DNA of 64,000 bases from positions 157,481 to 221,480 of the forward strand of contig NZ_JAPNOA010000019.1 in assembly GCF_026626885.1 (NCBI RefSeq). The letters are read 5' to 3'. The notes beneath the pieces are model-generated. The model was not told the DNA's origin, did not search any database, and saw only the letters and a list, made by a program, of their open reading frames with translations. How positions within the stretch are numbered: position 1 is the stretch's first letter; the number at the start of each line of letters is the position of its first letter. The position numbers were made by a program, and so were the translations under genes. This stretch comes from Parathalassolituus penaei (lineage in GTDB: Bacteria > Pseudomonadota > Gammaproteobacteria > Pseudomonadales > Oceanobacteraceae). This document shows, in pieces, positions 33,884-42,613 of this stretch.

Positions 33884-34207
33884 ATGTCCCGGATTCGTAC
33901 CCTTTATTGGCGTTTGCTTGATCGCAGCGGTACCCCCCGCCAGCACATGGCTATTTTTACCAGCGGTACCCTGCTGTTTTTTATCGGTATGGGGATTCTC
34001 TATTTTGCCAACAGTCGCCTGACGCCTTCGCTGGGGCAGGAACTGGTTGCCTTGCTGGCATTGGCGATTGCGGGAATGGGCGCTTTACTGGCAGCGATCG
34101 GGTATATTGCGCTCAGTCTGTTACGCATCCTGAGGCTTGTAAGTAACCATGAGCAACCCGTCCCCATCCGATCTCGAAATCTATGTGCTGAAAGCACCCG
34201 CCGATAA
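33884..34207 (+). CDS. small two-helix membrane protein, hypothetical
   Basis: A 107-residue protein with a basic start, two hydrophobic helices (about 23-42 and 53-80) and a hydrophilic tail, the outline of a small inner-membrane protein. The last 20 codons overlap the next gene in a different frame, so the tail may be poorly conserved. No family recognised. Confidence 0.65.
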   Translation: MSRIRTLYWRLLDRSGTPRQHMAIFTSGTLLFFIGMGILYFANSRLTPSLGQELVALLALAIAGMGALLAAIGYIALSLLRILRLVSNHEQPVPIRSRNLCAESTRR

Positions 34208-34520
34208 CGTCCGGCAGTGGCTGGAATCCGAACTTGGCAGCGTAGAGGTGGTGAAGTCCGGCAGTGGCGGCCATCACTGGCGTGTGGCCGATATGGATGT
34301 GTTTTATAACGAGCAGGTCGAAGCCAATTTCAGCTGCCTGTGGTTCAAACAGAACAACACCCCATGGACCACCGACCTGGATTGTGCCCGCAGTGCCTAT
34401 AAAGCGCTGGAAACTGAAATCCGTTGCGCCGCCGTACAGTGGGCCGAAAGTGAAAATGACGATCAGCCTGGCTGGGTCAAGATCACCCGAGGTCAGGAAA
34501 AGCCATTCGACTGGAATTGA
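34149..34520 (+). CDS. conserved hypothetical cytosolic protein
   Basis: A 123-residue acidic protein, MSNPSPSDLEIYVLKAP at the start and a Trp-rich body (HHWRVADMDVFYNE, CLWFKQNNTPWTTD, GWVKITRGQ). The phrase W-TD-DCAR-A-KALE-E-RC recalls a family of small uncharacterised proteobacterial proteins. It overlaps the membrane protein gene by 59 bp. Function unknown. Confidence 0.72.
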   Translation: MSNPSPSDLEIYVLKAPADNVRQWLESELGSVEVVKSGSGGHHWRVADMDVFYNEQVEANFSCLWFKQNNTPWTTDLDCARSAYKALETEIRCAAVQWAESENDDQPGWVKITRGQEKPFDWN

Positions 34521-34575
34521 GTGCTGCCTCACAGGGATCGCATGTCTGACGATCCCTGACACCTCCCCATCTTGC

Positions 34576-34594
34576 AAATGATAATGATTATCAC
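34576..34594 (+). promoter_or_regulatory. Fur box
   Basis: AAATGATAATGATTATCAC contains GATAATGATTATC, a near-exact match to the Fur consensus, with its inner inverted repeat. It lies about 40 bp before the ATG of the CxxC protein and so should repress that gene and the next one when iron is plentiful. Confidence 0.8.
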
Positions 34595-34633
34595 TAGAGT
34601 GTACTCAGTCACGACGACACCGAGGCACTTGTC

Positions 34634-35029
34634 ATGGTCGATTCCGTTCCCGAAGCTCTGTACAGCCACCACGGTAATGAACGCCAACACCGGCTGGAAC
34701 AACTGGAAAGCCTGATCCGCTCGGCGGGTGGGCAACAACTGGAAAGCTGGCTCAACGAATATCTCGATCTGGGCCTGGAACTGGCCGCCGCTGCTGGCGC
34801 ACGCCGCTTGCCTGCGCTGCAGGAAAGCTGGCTACGACGTATCTACACCCATATTCGCAACACCGCCATTTGTGATCACTGCAACGATGGCCAGCGCCAG
34901 CGTTGCCTCGAGTGTCTGTATCAGCCCTACTTCGCCCTGCGCCATCTGTATTCCGGCAGCCGCGATGGGCAGATGCACCTGCGCCGCCTGAGCCAGGACC
35001 TGTCGACCGTTTCGCGTTATCTGTTGTGA
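34634..35029 (+). CDS. CxxC-motif protein under a Fur box, unknown
   Basis: A 131-residue helical protein starting MVDSVPEALY behind GAGGCACTT. Residues 80-94 carry CDHC-x7-CLEC, four cysteines that could hold zinc or an iron-sulfur cluster. No signal peptide. It is followed after 40 bp by a flavodoxin-like gene, and the Fur box upstream suggests use under iron limitation. The family is not recognised. Confidence 0.75.
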   Translation: MVDSVPEALYSHHGNERQHRLEQLESLIRSAGGQQLESWLNEYLDLGLELAAAAGARRLPALQESWLRRIYTHIRNTAICDHCNDGQRQRCLECLYQPYFALRHLYSGSRDGQMHLRRLSQDLSTVSRYLL

Positions 35030-35069
35030 ACAGCTGACGCCTACCCTGTTCATGGATTGAGGGGAACGC

Positions 35070-35648
35070 ATGGATGCGATTTATCATCCCCACCTGACCG
35101 GAAATACCAACATGACCGCTATTGCCGTGCTTTACGACAGCAGCTGCCCCTGTTCGGCTGCCATGAGCTGGCTACTGGAAGAACAGATCCAGTGGGCCAC
35201 CCTGATTCCCTGTGATCTGCTGACCTGCCAGGCCGAAGATATCCAGCCGTGGAAACACCTGATCATGGCGCTGCCTATCCATGCCATGGGTCACCCGGAT
35301 GATCCCTGGGGCGATGCCTGGCCAGTGCTGGAACAAGTCAGTTTTGCCGATAAACAGGTGGCCCTGTGGGCGTTGGGGAGTGATTTCTGTTTTGATGAGG
35401 ATCGCCTGCAGACCCTGAGTTGTCTGCGCCAGCGTCTGTTATTTCGGGGAGCACGTCTGCTGGGCGACGCACCGGAGTTACAGTGGCGGCCACCGGTCAG
35501 TCACAATCTGACCAGTAGCCGTCTGATTCATTGCAGCAGTGGCCGCATTTGCCAGCAGGGCATCAGCCAGCCATTACTGGAGCAATGGCTGGACTGTCTG
35601 CGACTGGCCACCGACCAGCGTGCACTTATTCCAGTGCTACCACGATAA
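35070..35648 (+). CDS. flavodoxin-fold protein with altered phosphate loop
   Basis: A 192-residue protein. ATG 35070 has TGAGGGGAACGC before it; the internal Met15 has none. The order IAVLYDSSCPCSAAM (18-32), LIMALPIHAMGH (64-75), DDPWGDAWPVLEQV (77-90), KQVALWALGSD (95-105) and FRGARLLGDAP (125-135) follows flavodoxin strands and loops. However, the FMN-phosphate loop T-x-T-G-N-T is replaced by DSSCPCSAA. It may bind flavin weakly, or not at all. Fur-linked with the upstream gene; its 3' end overlaps the convergent cheX-like gene by 23 bp. Confidence 0.65.
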   Translation: MDAIYHPHLTGNTNMTAIAVLYDSSCPCSAAMSWLLEEQIQWATLIPCDLLTCQAEDIQPWKHLIMALPIHAMGHPDDPWGDAWPVLEQVSFADKQVALWALGSDFCFDEDRLQTLSCLRQRLLFRGARLLGDAPELQWRPPVSHNLTSSRLIHCSSGRICQQGISQPLLEQWLDCLRLATDQRALIPVLPR

Positions 35649-36072
35649 TCGACTGGTAACTCTTCCACTTGGTGGGAATCACTACACAACGGGTGTTATC
35701 CGGCAGATGAATGCGCTCGGGTTCACCCTGGATTACCACCGGTACCGAAATCATAAAATCAGCACCAAACTCCTTGCGAGCGTTACCGGCGATGGTATTG
35801 GCAATCTCGCCGACCAGATCACACAGATGTTCGCTGGAGTTATCGCGCTCTCCCATTGACGTCAGAATGTAACTCAGCATGGCTTTCGGGCAGCTGAAAT
35901 AGACACAACCACGACGTTTGCCAGATACTCCGATAATCCCGGTAAAGTCAGACACCATCGGTGTTCTGGAATCCAGCAAATACGGCACTCCGACCTGAAC
36001 CTCACCGACGCCAACCTGACGATAGAAGTGCGCCAGACTGTCGATAAATACCTCAATTGACTCTTTTTCCAT
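35626..36072 (-). CDS. CheX-like phosphatase / chemotaxis-type protein
   Basis: A 148-residue protein of the CheX/CheC class (Pfam CheX-like). The motif EIANTIAGNARKEFG carries the E-x2-N phosphatase residues that remove phosphate from CheY-like regulators. It is 23 bp downstream of a CheY-like gene on the same strand, and thus likely to act on it. Confidence 0.8.
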   Translation of the reverse strand: MEKESIEVFIDSLAHFYRQVGVGEVQVGVPYLLDSRTPMVSDFTGIIGVSGKRRGCVYFSCPKAMLSYILTSMGERDNSSEHLCDLVGEIANTIAGNARKEFGADFMISVPVVIQGEPERIHLPDNTRCVVIPTKWKSYQSIIVVALE

Positions 36073-36095
36073 TTCTCAGATATCTCCGTCCACAA

Positions 36096-36470
36096 TCAGC
36101 GCGCAGGCAGGTCGGCCGCCAGCTCACTGAGGGCATCATGCAATTCATCATCGGTAAAGGGTTTGCACACAAAGCCATGAGCACCACGGCTGAGGGCGGT
36201 AATCGCCGTTGCCTTGTCGGCCAGTGCCGATACCACCAGGATGCGGGCATCCGGGCAGATAGACGCCAGCAACGGAATCGCTTCGATACCATCCATATGC
36301 GGCATGGTCAGGTCGATGGTAATCAGGTCCGGCGCGGTCTGGCGCGCCAGCGCTACGGCTTCTTCACCATTGCTGGCGGTTCCCACCACGCTGAATTCAT
36401 CCAGTCCGTGTGCACGCTTGATACGACGGCGAATAATCAGGGAATCATCAACAATCATCAGGCGTTTCAT
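36096..36470 (-). CDS. CheY-like response regulator
   Basis: A single receiver domain of 124 residues. D8/D9, phospho-acceptor D53 (TIDLTMPHMDG), the Ser/Thr switch VVSA and K103 (CKPF) are present. No output domain. Start overlaps the kinase stop by four bases, so it is the kinase's likely partner. A role in motility, pili or second-messenger control is open. Confidence 0.92.
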   Translation of the reverse strand: MKRLMIVDDSLIIRRRIKRAHGLDEFSVVGTASNGEEAVALARQTAPDLITIDLTMPHMDGIEAIPLLASICPDARILVVSALADKATAITALSRGAHGFVCKPFTDDELHDALSELAADLPAR

Positions 36471-38578
36471 ACTGCCTCCGCTACCGGGTAAGCATCCGCT
36501 TCGCCGGGAATAACAAACGAGATTTCACAGTAACGCGATGGGCGGTTGGCCACCCGGATACGACCATTCAGTTGCTGAATCGCCGCTTTCACCATGTCCA
36601 TTCCCACACCGCGGCCAGAATGCTCATCGGCCTTGTCAGCGGTTGAGAAACCCGGTTCAAAAATCAGGCTGATAATGCGGGTTGGCTGCATGGAGTCGAT
36701 GTCATCCTGGCTGTACATTCCACGCTGCACCGCACGTTCACGCACTTTGTCGATGCTGATGCCACGGCCGTCATCCCGCACGGATACCCGAATCTGGCCA
36801 TTGTCCTGCTGCATGCTGATCCGGATTTCACCAGCACCTTCCTTGCCGTACAGAACCCGCTCATCGCGCGGCTCGATACCGTGCACGACGGAGTTGCGAA
36901 CCAGCTGGACGATACAATCCTGTACTACCTTGCGCTGGCCGGTTGGAATCAGATCAAACGCCGGCGCATCAATCACCAGCTTCACTTCCTTGTCCTGTTC
37001 AACCGCAATCCTGGATGCCAGACGCTCCAGCATGGCCACATCCAGCTGCGCCGGGCCTGGCCTTTTTGCAGCTTCACGCAGATTGGCAACCGGCGAACTG
37101 AATGCATCCAGAATGTCTTTCATATCGCCGATCAGGCGGAAGAATTCGTTCAGAGCCAGGGTCAGTGGCAAGAAGTCACCACCACGCAGTTTCTCGACGC
37201 CTTCCAGAGCACGCAGCTGTTCTTCAAAACCATGCGCCGCCTGCACGATTTGAGGCAGATTCAGACCACTGGCATCCCCCTTGATGCGGTGCATGATGCG
37301 GAACGCACTGCGAATCTTGTCATGATAATCATGGGCACCTGTGGTGCGTTCCTTGAGGATGTCGTTGATCGCTGCCAGAGAGCTTTCGGATTCGCGTAGG
37401 AAAATCACCAACGCTTCCTTGTCGACATGCAGCAGCTCTTTCAGCGCACTGATCTGCATACCGGAGTTCTGGCTGGCGCGCTCCAGCTCGGCACGCAGGG
37501 CCACCAGTTCGGTAATATCCAGCACGGTAACCAGAATGTGGCGAATCTGGCCAGCGTCAATGGCGCGGTTAAACCGGAACGACAGGTGTTTGACCTGATA
37601 ACCGCCTGAGCGGTCCGGCAGGCTGACTTCGATATCCGACAGTGGATTGAGGGATACCACCAGGTTTTCCTTCACAGAACCGTTCAGCAGCAGCTTGATG
37701 TACTCCTCGGCGGTTTTCATGTCGCTTTCCACCACCAGACTTTTCAGCAAGGTGCGGAACGACATACCGGCAAACTCCTGTTGACCGAAAATATCGCTGA
37801 TAGAACCGGAATACTGGGAACCGATAATCATGTCACGGTCGAGCAGCAACAGACCTTCACGTACGGTACGCAGGATTTCTGCGGTTTCATTACGGGCTTG
37901 TTCAGTCTCGGCATCACTGCGACGCAGCTGACCAATGAAGTGGAACAGAATCAGCAAGAAGTTCAGCACCGCGAGGGTAATCGCACCGGCCTGAATCATA
38001 CGCAGAGTTTCCGATTTCTGACGGGCAACCCCTTCCAGATCCACGGTCAAGTCGTTCATCAGAGTCAGTAAACTGAGGTTGAAGGAACGCTCCTCTCCCA
38101 CCAGCTTCCTCAGTAAACGCTGGTGTTTTTCGGAGCCGACTTCACTGGCAAACAGGGCATCAAAGTCCTGCTTGAGTGGTTGCCAGATGGCCATACTCTT
38201 GTCGACGGCAGTGCGCGATGCTGGTGTGCTGACCGGCTTCAGGAACAGCTGTTCGCCAGAGGCACCCTTGATGTCGCCACCTTTGGCAAAGGCATTCAGG
38301 GTTGAGTCAAACAGGGCAACGGCTTTGCGGAGTTCTTCCAGCGACGCATCGGCCGATGCCTTGCTGCCATTGACCTCCAGGTCCTGATAGTCCAGCAGAG
38401 CCTTGGCGGTCTTCTGCGACAACATACGCTGGCGGCCTGCGAGGTTTACGTTACTGGCATCTTCGGCCAGCTGGGACGAGATGTAGAAGTTCAGAACCAG
38501 AACTCCAGCATCAAGAATAATGAACATGGCTATCGATATCACGACTGCGCGATATTTGCCTAACAGTCCGGAAAACAT
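36467..38578 (-). CDS. membrane CheA-like hybrid sensor kinase with PilJ-type sensor
   Basis: A 703-residue protein. TM1 (11-33) and TM2 (196-216) flank a periplasmic helical sensor with NLAGRQRMLSQK, typical of PilJ/NarX-type four-helix sensors. Then follow a PAS-like domain (about 232-360), a short coiled coil, an Hpt-like domain with MHRIKGDASG (H430) and a CheA-type ATPase with LVRNSVVHGIE, DDGRGI and GRGVGMD. The CheA regulatory/CheW-binding domain is missing and the protein ends after the ATPase part. It is coupled to the CheY-like gene; with CheX it makes a compact phosphorelay. Input is unknown. Confidence 0.85.
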   Translation of the reverse strand: MFSGLLGKYRAVVISIAMFIILDAGVLVLNFYISSQLAEDASNVNLAGRQRMLSQKTAKALLDYQDLEVNGSKASADASLEELRKAVALFDSTLNAFAKGGDIKGASGEQLFLKPVSTPASRTAVDKSMAIWQPLKQDFDALFASEVGSEKHQRLLRKLVGEERSFNLSLLTLMNDLTVDLEGVARQKSETLRMIQAGAITLAVLNFLLILFHFIGQLRRSDAETEQARNETAEILRTVREGLLLLDRDMIIGSQYSGSISDIFGQQEFAGMSFRTLLKSLVVESDMKTAEEYIKLLLNGSVKENLVVSLNPLSDIEVSLPDRSGGYQVKHLSFRFNRAIDAGQIRHILVTVLDITELVALRAELERASQNSGMQISALKELLHVDKEALVIFLRESESSLAAINDILKERTTGAHDYHDKIRSAFRIMHRIKGDASGLNLPQIVQAAHGFEEQLRALEGVEKLRGGDFLPLTLALNEFFRLIGDMKDILDAFSSPVANLREAAKRPGPAQLDVAMLERLASRIAVEQDKEVKLVIDAPAFDLIPTGQRKVVQDCIVQLVRNSVVHGIEPRDERVLYGKEGAGEIRISMQQDNGQIRVSVRDDGRGISIDKVRERAVQRGMYSQDDIDSMQPTRIISLIFEPGFSTADKADEHSGRGVGMDMVKAAIQQLNGRIRVANRPSRYCEISFVIPGEADAYPVAEAV

Positions 38579-38758
38579 GGGGGCGATCTCCTTCGCACAA
38601 ACAGAGGTTACCCGGTTATTACAAGTAACATGCCAGAATTCGGAAGCGTCCCTTATTGGTACATCTCTGACTTATTTGTTAGCAAAACGAGAGTTTTTCT
38701 CAGTATTCGCCCTACATACCAATTGTTCTACAAACCACCTTGTAAACTAACGAGCCAG

Positions 38759-38788
38759 AGCCAGCACCACCAGGGTGCAGGCTTTTTT
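38759..38788 (+). terminator. plus-strand terminator without an assigned gene
   Basis: AGCC-A-GCACC pairs with GGTGC-A-GGCT (one A-A mismatch) around a five-base loop, followed by TTTTTT. It is oriented to the right, but both neighbouring genes are on the minus strand, so it would end a small plus-strand transcript from 38579-38758 or be chance. Confidence 0.5.
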
Positions 38789-38824
38789 GAAGCGCATCAC
38801 GACAATGCAATACAGAACAACTTA

Positions 38825-41338
38825 TCAACGTTTACCAATGCGCAAACCAACGATAACCGGATCGTGATCGGATGAACGCCAGGCATCCGGGCTGGCGTAA
38901 TGATCGATGGATGGGTAGTCCTGACCATTGGCTTCCGTCTCGTATCCCATCAGATCACTTTCAGCAGCGTTGATATGCCAGGCACCGGCACTGACCACCA
39001 GCGCCGCCAGTTCTGGCGAGGCCAGTGCGTGATCCAGACTGCCAAGCATTCCGGCATGAATGTAGGTCCATGGGTGCTCTTCGGTGGCGGCCGCAGAATG
39101 TTTGAGATCCACCAGCCCACCACTCACCAGCGCCTTGACCGGGTCTTCCATACGATAGGCATTAAGGTCACCCAGCAACATCACCTTGTTGATGCCACGA
39201 GCACTGGCCTGATCTTGCAGGAAACGTGAAACTCCTTTGGCGCCGCGCAGGCGGGTCTGGTTACAGTTGCCCTGACCATCAGCACCTTCGTTCGGCTCGC
39301 CGCACGGTGAGCCTTTTGATTTGAAGTGGGCCACAGCCAATAACAGGGTTTCACCTTCGATTCGCACCGCCTGTGCCAGTACCGGCCGGTGTTTACCACT
39401 GTCGAATAACTTGCCACGGGCGTCGGTTGGCGACGAAGACGAATCCAGCACCGCAGCATCCCCGATCAGACTCACCCGCGCCGGGCGATACAACAGGCCA
39501 CTGCGAATAGCGGCACGTTTAGAGGTTTCGACCTCGACCGCCTTGTACTGGCGATCAGCAGGCAAACCGCGATTCACTTCAGACAGTAAACGGGCCATGG
39601 CCGATTGCGGGCCAAAACCATCGTTCTCCAGCTCCATCAAGGCCACCACATCAGCATCCAGACCTTTGAGCGCGGCCACAATCTTGGCACTTTGCATCTC
39701 AAAACCGGCCTGGCTACGCGCACCTCGTTCTGTCGGGAAACCACCACCCTTGCCATCACCGTTGAAGTAATTCAGCACGTTCATGCTGGCAATACGAACG
39801 TTGGCGGTAGCCGCCACCGGCGGTTTGGCCGGGCGCGGATTGGTCTGGGCAAACTGGTAATCAATTGGCACCAGCTGATACCAGTCGTTGCTGGCATGCA
39901 CCAGCGCCGTCAGACGGGTAACGGAATCGCCAATCCGCACCGGACGGTCAGCGGCAAAACCACGGGCATCCGGGAACGGGATATAAGCCGGATAAGTATC
40001 GGTACTGCCGTCATCCAGCAGAATACGGTCGAGCGCCATATCCGCCACCAGCTTGCGAGCCTGCGCCGAACCCGGCGCCATCGACTCGGCAGGCTGATAA
40101 TGTAACTGCGACGACAAAACCAGCTGACCCTGATTGGCAAAGCTGTAGTTTGAGCCAAAGAAATCGGACACCAGCAGCGGTTTACTGATGGTTACTCGCA
40201 TGCCCTCCAGTGCTTCCAGCTGTAACAGACTGCTGACCGGCAAACTCAGACTGGCAGCAGGCGGCAGCGGCTGATTGTGAGCACAAATCTGGCGATTGGT
40301 CACTTTGGACAGCTGGGTCGTACCCCGGAATTCCGACACCAGCCCCGTCAGACACACCTTGTCACCCACGGCGATACCAGCCTTGTCATCAAACACAAAA
40401 ATGCCTTCCGAGGTCATTGGATTACCGTCTTCATCGGCCTTTTCTTCCTGCAGCCAGTAACCGCGGTATTGACGAGACTCGCTGCCATCCGGCAGCCGCG
40501 TGCCCTGGGCGCTGTAGGTCACAATGGCTTCGACAGTAACCTTCTGACCGGATAACGGGCTGTCACCCAGCTCCGCCTTACGAATTTCGCCCTGCACAGC
40601 ACTGATCAGGGTCAGCCCCTTGTTATCACCACACTGGGCGGAGGTGCTGGCGGTTTCGTTACTGCCGGATTTACCGCTCACAGGTTTGGAGGATTCAGGT
40701 TTTCCAGACTCCCGACTGCCGGTGTCTGTTGAACCGGCTGTACCATCACAACGATTGGCCTGGCCAGGAGTTGGCAATCCCGGTTTGAAGCTGTCGGACG
40801 AACGTGCGGCAACGCCACAACGCTGCAGGGAATCACGACTGCTGTTGCCCGCACCGGCTTCATCCAGCCAGTTTTGGCCCTTGGCCAGAAGCGGTTGTAA
40901 TGCATCGCCACCGGTTTTACCGGAGCGATATAACAACGCATCCACCAGACCGCTTGTGGATGGCTTGTCGAACTGGCGCAGAGGTGTTTTCGACTGATAC
41001 AGCGCCACGGCATCCGGCCCGTTTTGCAGGAAACCGTCTGCCAGCGTCTGCCCACACTTGAGACCGGCGCTTTTGCCACACAACAGCCAGAGCCCTTGCT
41101 TGTCGAGTTTTTGCCCGGCCAGATCAACAATGCGGTACGGCTGACCATTGTTGCCGTTAAACAACACCAGCCACCAGCCATCCAGCGACTCCCCGGCCTG
41201 ACCACTGAGTTCGATAAACTCGGCGCGGTCCTCACCATTGGTATCAGCATCCACTTCGGAAATCAGCGGCTGGGCATTAACTGTGGCCGTCAGCAACCAC
41301 AGCAGAGAAGTCATCAGTAACGGGGTTTTGAACAACAT
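38825..41338 (-). CDS. secreted endonuclease of the ExeM/NucH family
   Basis: An 837-residue protein with a Sec signal (MLFKTPLLMTSLLWLLTATVNA) from ATG 41338, preceded by AAGGAT. A lamin-tail domain (about 23-195) is followed by a Ser/Gly-rich linker, an OB-like region (about 240-500) and an endonuclease/exonuclease/phosphatase domain with ASMNVLNYF, LMELENDGFG, LLGDLNAYRMEDP and SSDHDPVIV. These are the Mg2+-binding and catalytic blocks. Extracellular nucleases of this type help use DNA as phosphate and nucleoside source and loosen biofilm. Confidence 0.9.
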   Translation of the reverse strand: MLFKTPLLMTSLLWLLTATVNAQPLISEVDADTNGEDRAEFIELSGQAGESLDGWWLVLFNGNNGQPYRIVDLAGQKLDKQGLWLLCGKSAGLKCGQTLADGFLQNGPDAVALYQSKTPLRQFDKPSTSGLVDALLYRSGKTGGDALQPLLAKGQNWLDEAGAGNSSRDSLQRCGVAARSSDSFKPGLPTPGQANRCDGTAGSTDTGSRESGKPESSKPVSGKSGSNETASTSAQCGDNKGLTLISAVQGEIRKAELGDSPLSGQKVTVEAIVTYSAQGTRLPDGSESRQYRGYWLQEEKADEDGNPMTSEGIFVFDDKAGIAVGDKVCLTGLVSEFRGTTQLSKVTNRQICAHNQPLPPAASLSLPVSSLLQLEALEGMRVTISKPLLVSDFFGSNYSFANQGQLVLSSQLHYQPAESMAPGSAQARKLVADMALDRILLDDGSTDTYPAYIPFPDARGFAADRPVRIGDSVTRLTALVHASNDWYQLVPIDYQFAQTNPRPAKPPVAATANVRIASMNVLNYFNGDGKGGGFPTERGARSQAGFEMQSAKIVAALKGLDADVVALMELENDGFGPQSAMARLLSEVNRGLPADRQYKAVEVETSKRAAIRSGLLYRPARVSLIGDAAVLDSSSSPTDARGKLFDSGKHRPVLAQAVRIEGETLLLAVAHFKSKGSPCGEPNEGADGQGNCNQTRLRGAKGVSRFLQDQASARGINKVMLLGDLNAYRMEDPVKALVSGGLVDLKHSAAATEEHPWTYIHAGMLGSLDHALASPELAALVVSAGAWHINAAESDLMGYETEANGQDYPSIDHYASPDAWRSSDHDPVIVGLRIGKR

Positions 41339-41435
41339 GGGCAATCCTTGAATTCAGACCGGCGGATGGTGCCGAGCACAGCCATCATCGTCAACGCCCG
41401 TTTCACGGGCGTCAGAGCTTCGGTTCATCCGTGAA

Positions 41436-42452
41436 TTACGGAGCAAGTGGAATTTCACAGGCCAATAACGCCTGCTCCAGCGCGTCGGCATCCACCGGGC
41501 TGTGCAGAATCAATTCCAGACGGCTTTCTCCGGCGGGATCACAGGCCACTTCCGACAACACCCCTTCACGGAGGTTGTAGATGCGGCTGCCTTCATCGGT
41601 ATTCATCAGCGCCTTGCCACGCTCACAATCGAGATTGCCAAGCCAGTCGGCCAGCGCCAGCGCCCGGAAAGTGCGATTGCCAGCCAGCAACCAGCCCACC
41701 GAGGTCAGGCCATCGGCCTCTTTTTGTAGCCGTTTGCCGGTTTCACCAGCGGCCAGTGCCAACGGCATTTGCAGATCCACCAGCAGGGCCGGTGCTGACA
41801 CAGTCTGCACACTCGCCCCGTTGTCCGACGCCACCGCCGACACCGGCTCAGGCAAGGCTTGTAACACATCAATCGATACCTGCCCCTGCTGTACCCGAGC
41901 GGAAGCCAGCAGCGGCTGGCTTTCAACCAGCTGATCAAAAGCCTGCAGGTCATCGGCACTGCAAAGATCAATCTTGTTGGCCACCAGCACATCGGCCACC
42001 GCCAGCTGATCGGCATAAATCTCATGCTGGCGATAACGCTGCTGGCTCAGATGACGCGGGTCCACCAGAGTTACCGTGGTGCCAATCTCCAGCGTGTTCT
42101 GATAGGTCGGCTGACGCAGAATCTGCAGAATCTGGCGTGGATGACCAAGACCGGTTGGTTCAATCAGCAACACATCCGGTTTTTCACGGGCAATCAGCAT
42201 ATTGAGGCCGATCTGGAACGGCAGCCCGGAGACACAACAGAGACAGCCACCTGCCACTTCGCGCACTGCCACGCCATCCCCCAGCTGTTTGAGAATGGCG
42301 CCATCCACCCCGACATCACCGAATTCATTAACCAGCACCGCCCACTTCTGATCCTGCGGGCGCTGCTGCAACCAGTGCAGAATGGTGGTGGTTTTGCCGG
42401 TACCCAGAAAGCCGGTAATCAGATGAACTCGGGGACGAACAGGCTGGCTCAT
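41436..42452 (-). CDS. CobW/G3E-family GTPase, COG0523 metal chaperone
   Basis: A 338-residue GTPase. ATG 42452 follows GGAGACTG; the frame can be extended by 13 less likely residues. Walker A GFLGTGKT, the G-domain VNEFGDVGVD, the metal motif GGCLCC, and NKIDL are present; the C-terminal CobW_C domain follows. Such proteins deliver Zn2+ or other metals to enzymes under shortage. No Zur box was seen. The gene is divergent from a GST-type gene. Confidence 0.92.
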   Translation of the reverse strand: MSQPVRPRVHLITGFLGTGKTTTILHWLQQRPQDQKWAVLVNEFGDVGVDGAILKQLGDGVAVREVAGGCLCCVSGLPFQIGLNMLIAREKPDVLLIEPTGLGHPRQILQILRQPTYQNTLEIGTTVTLVDPRHLSQQRYRQHEIYADQLAVADVLVANKIDLCSADDLQAFDQLVESQPLLASARVQQGQVSIDVLQALPEPVSAVASDNGASVQTVSAPALLVDLQMPLALAAGETGKRLQKEADGLTSVGWLLAGNRTFRALALADWLGNLDCERGKALMNTDEGSRIYNLREGVLSEVACDPAGESRLELILHSPVDADALEQALLACEIPLAP

Positions 42453-42613
42453 GACAGACAGTCTCCAGAAAATACGCAGATATAAGCTCAACCGGGGATC
42501 AGCAGGCCCGGTTATTCTTGCGAAAAATACGAAAATAATTGCCCAATATTTGCGCTTTTATCGAAAGTTGCAATCGTTAAACTGGCCATCTACCCAGATT
42601 CAACGGAGATTCC

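Noticed and set aside
38520..38750. 76-residue ORF ending near the plus-strand terminator
   Set aside because: It starts inside the kinase gene on the opposite strand and has no ribosome site or similarity; a non-coding transcript would be more likely.
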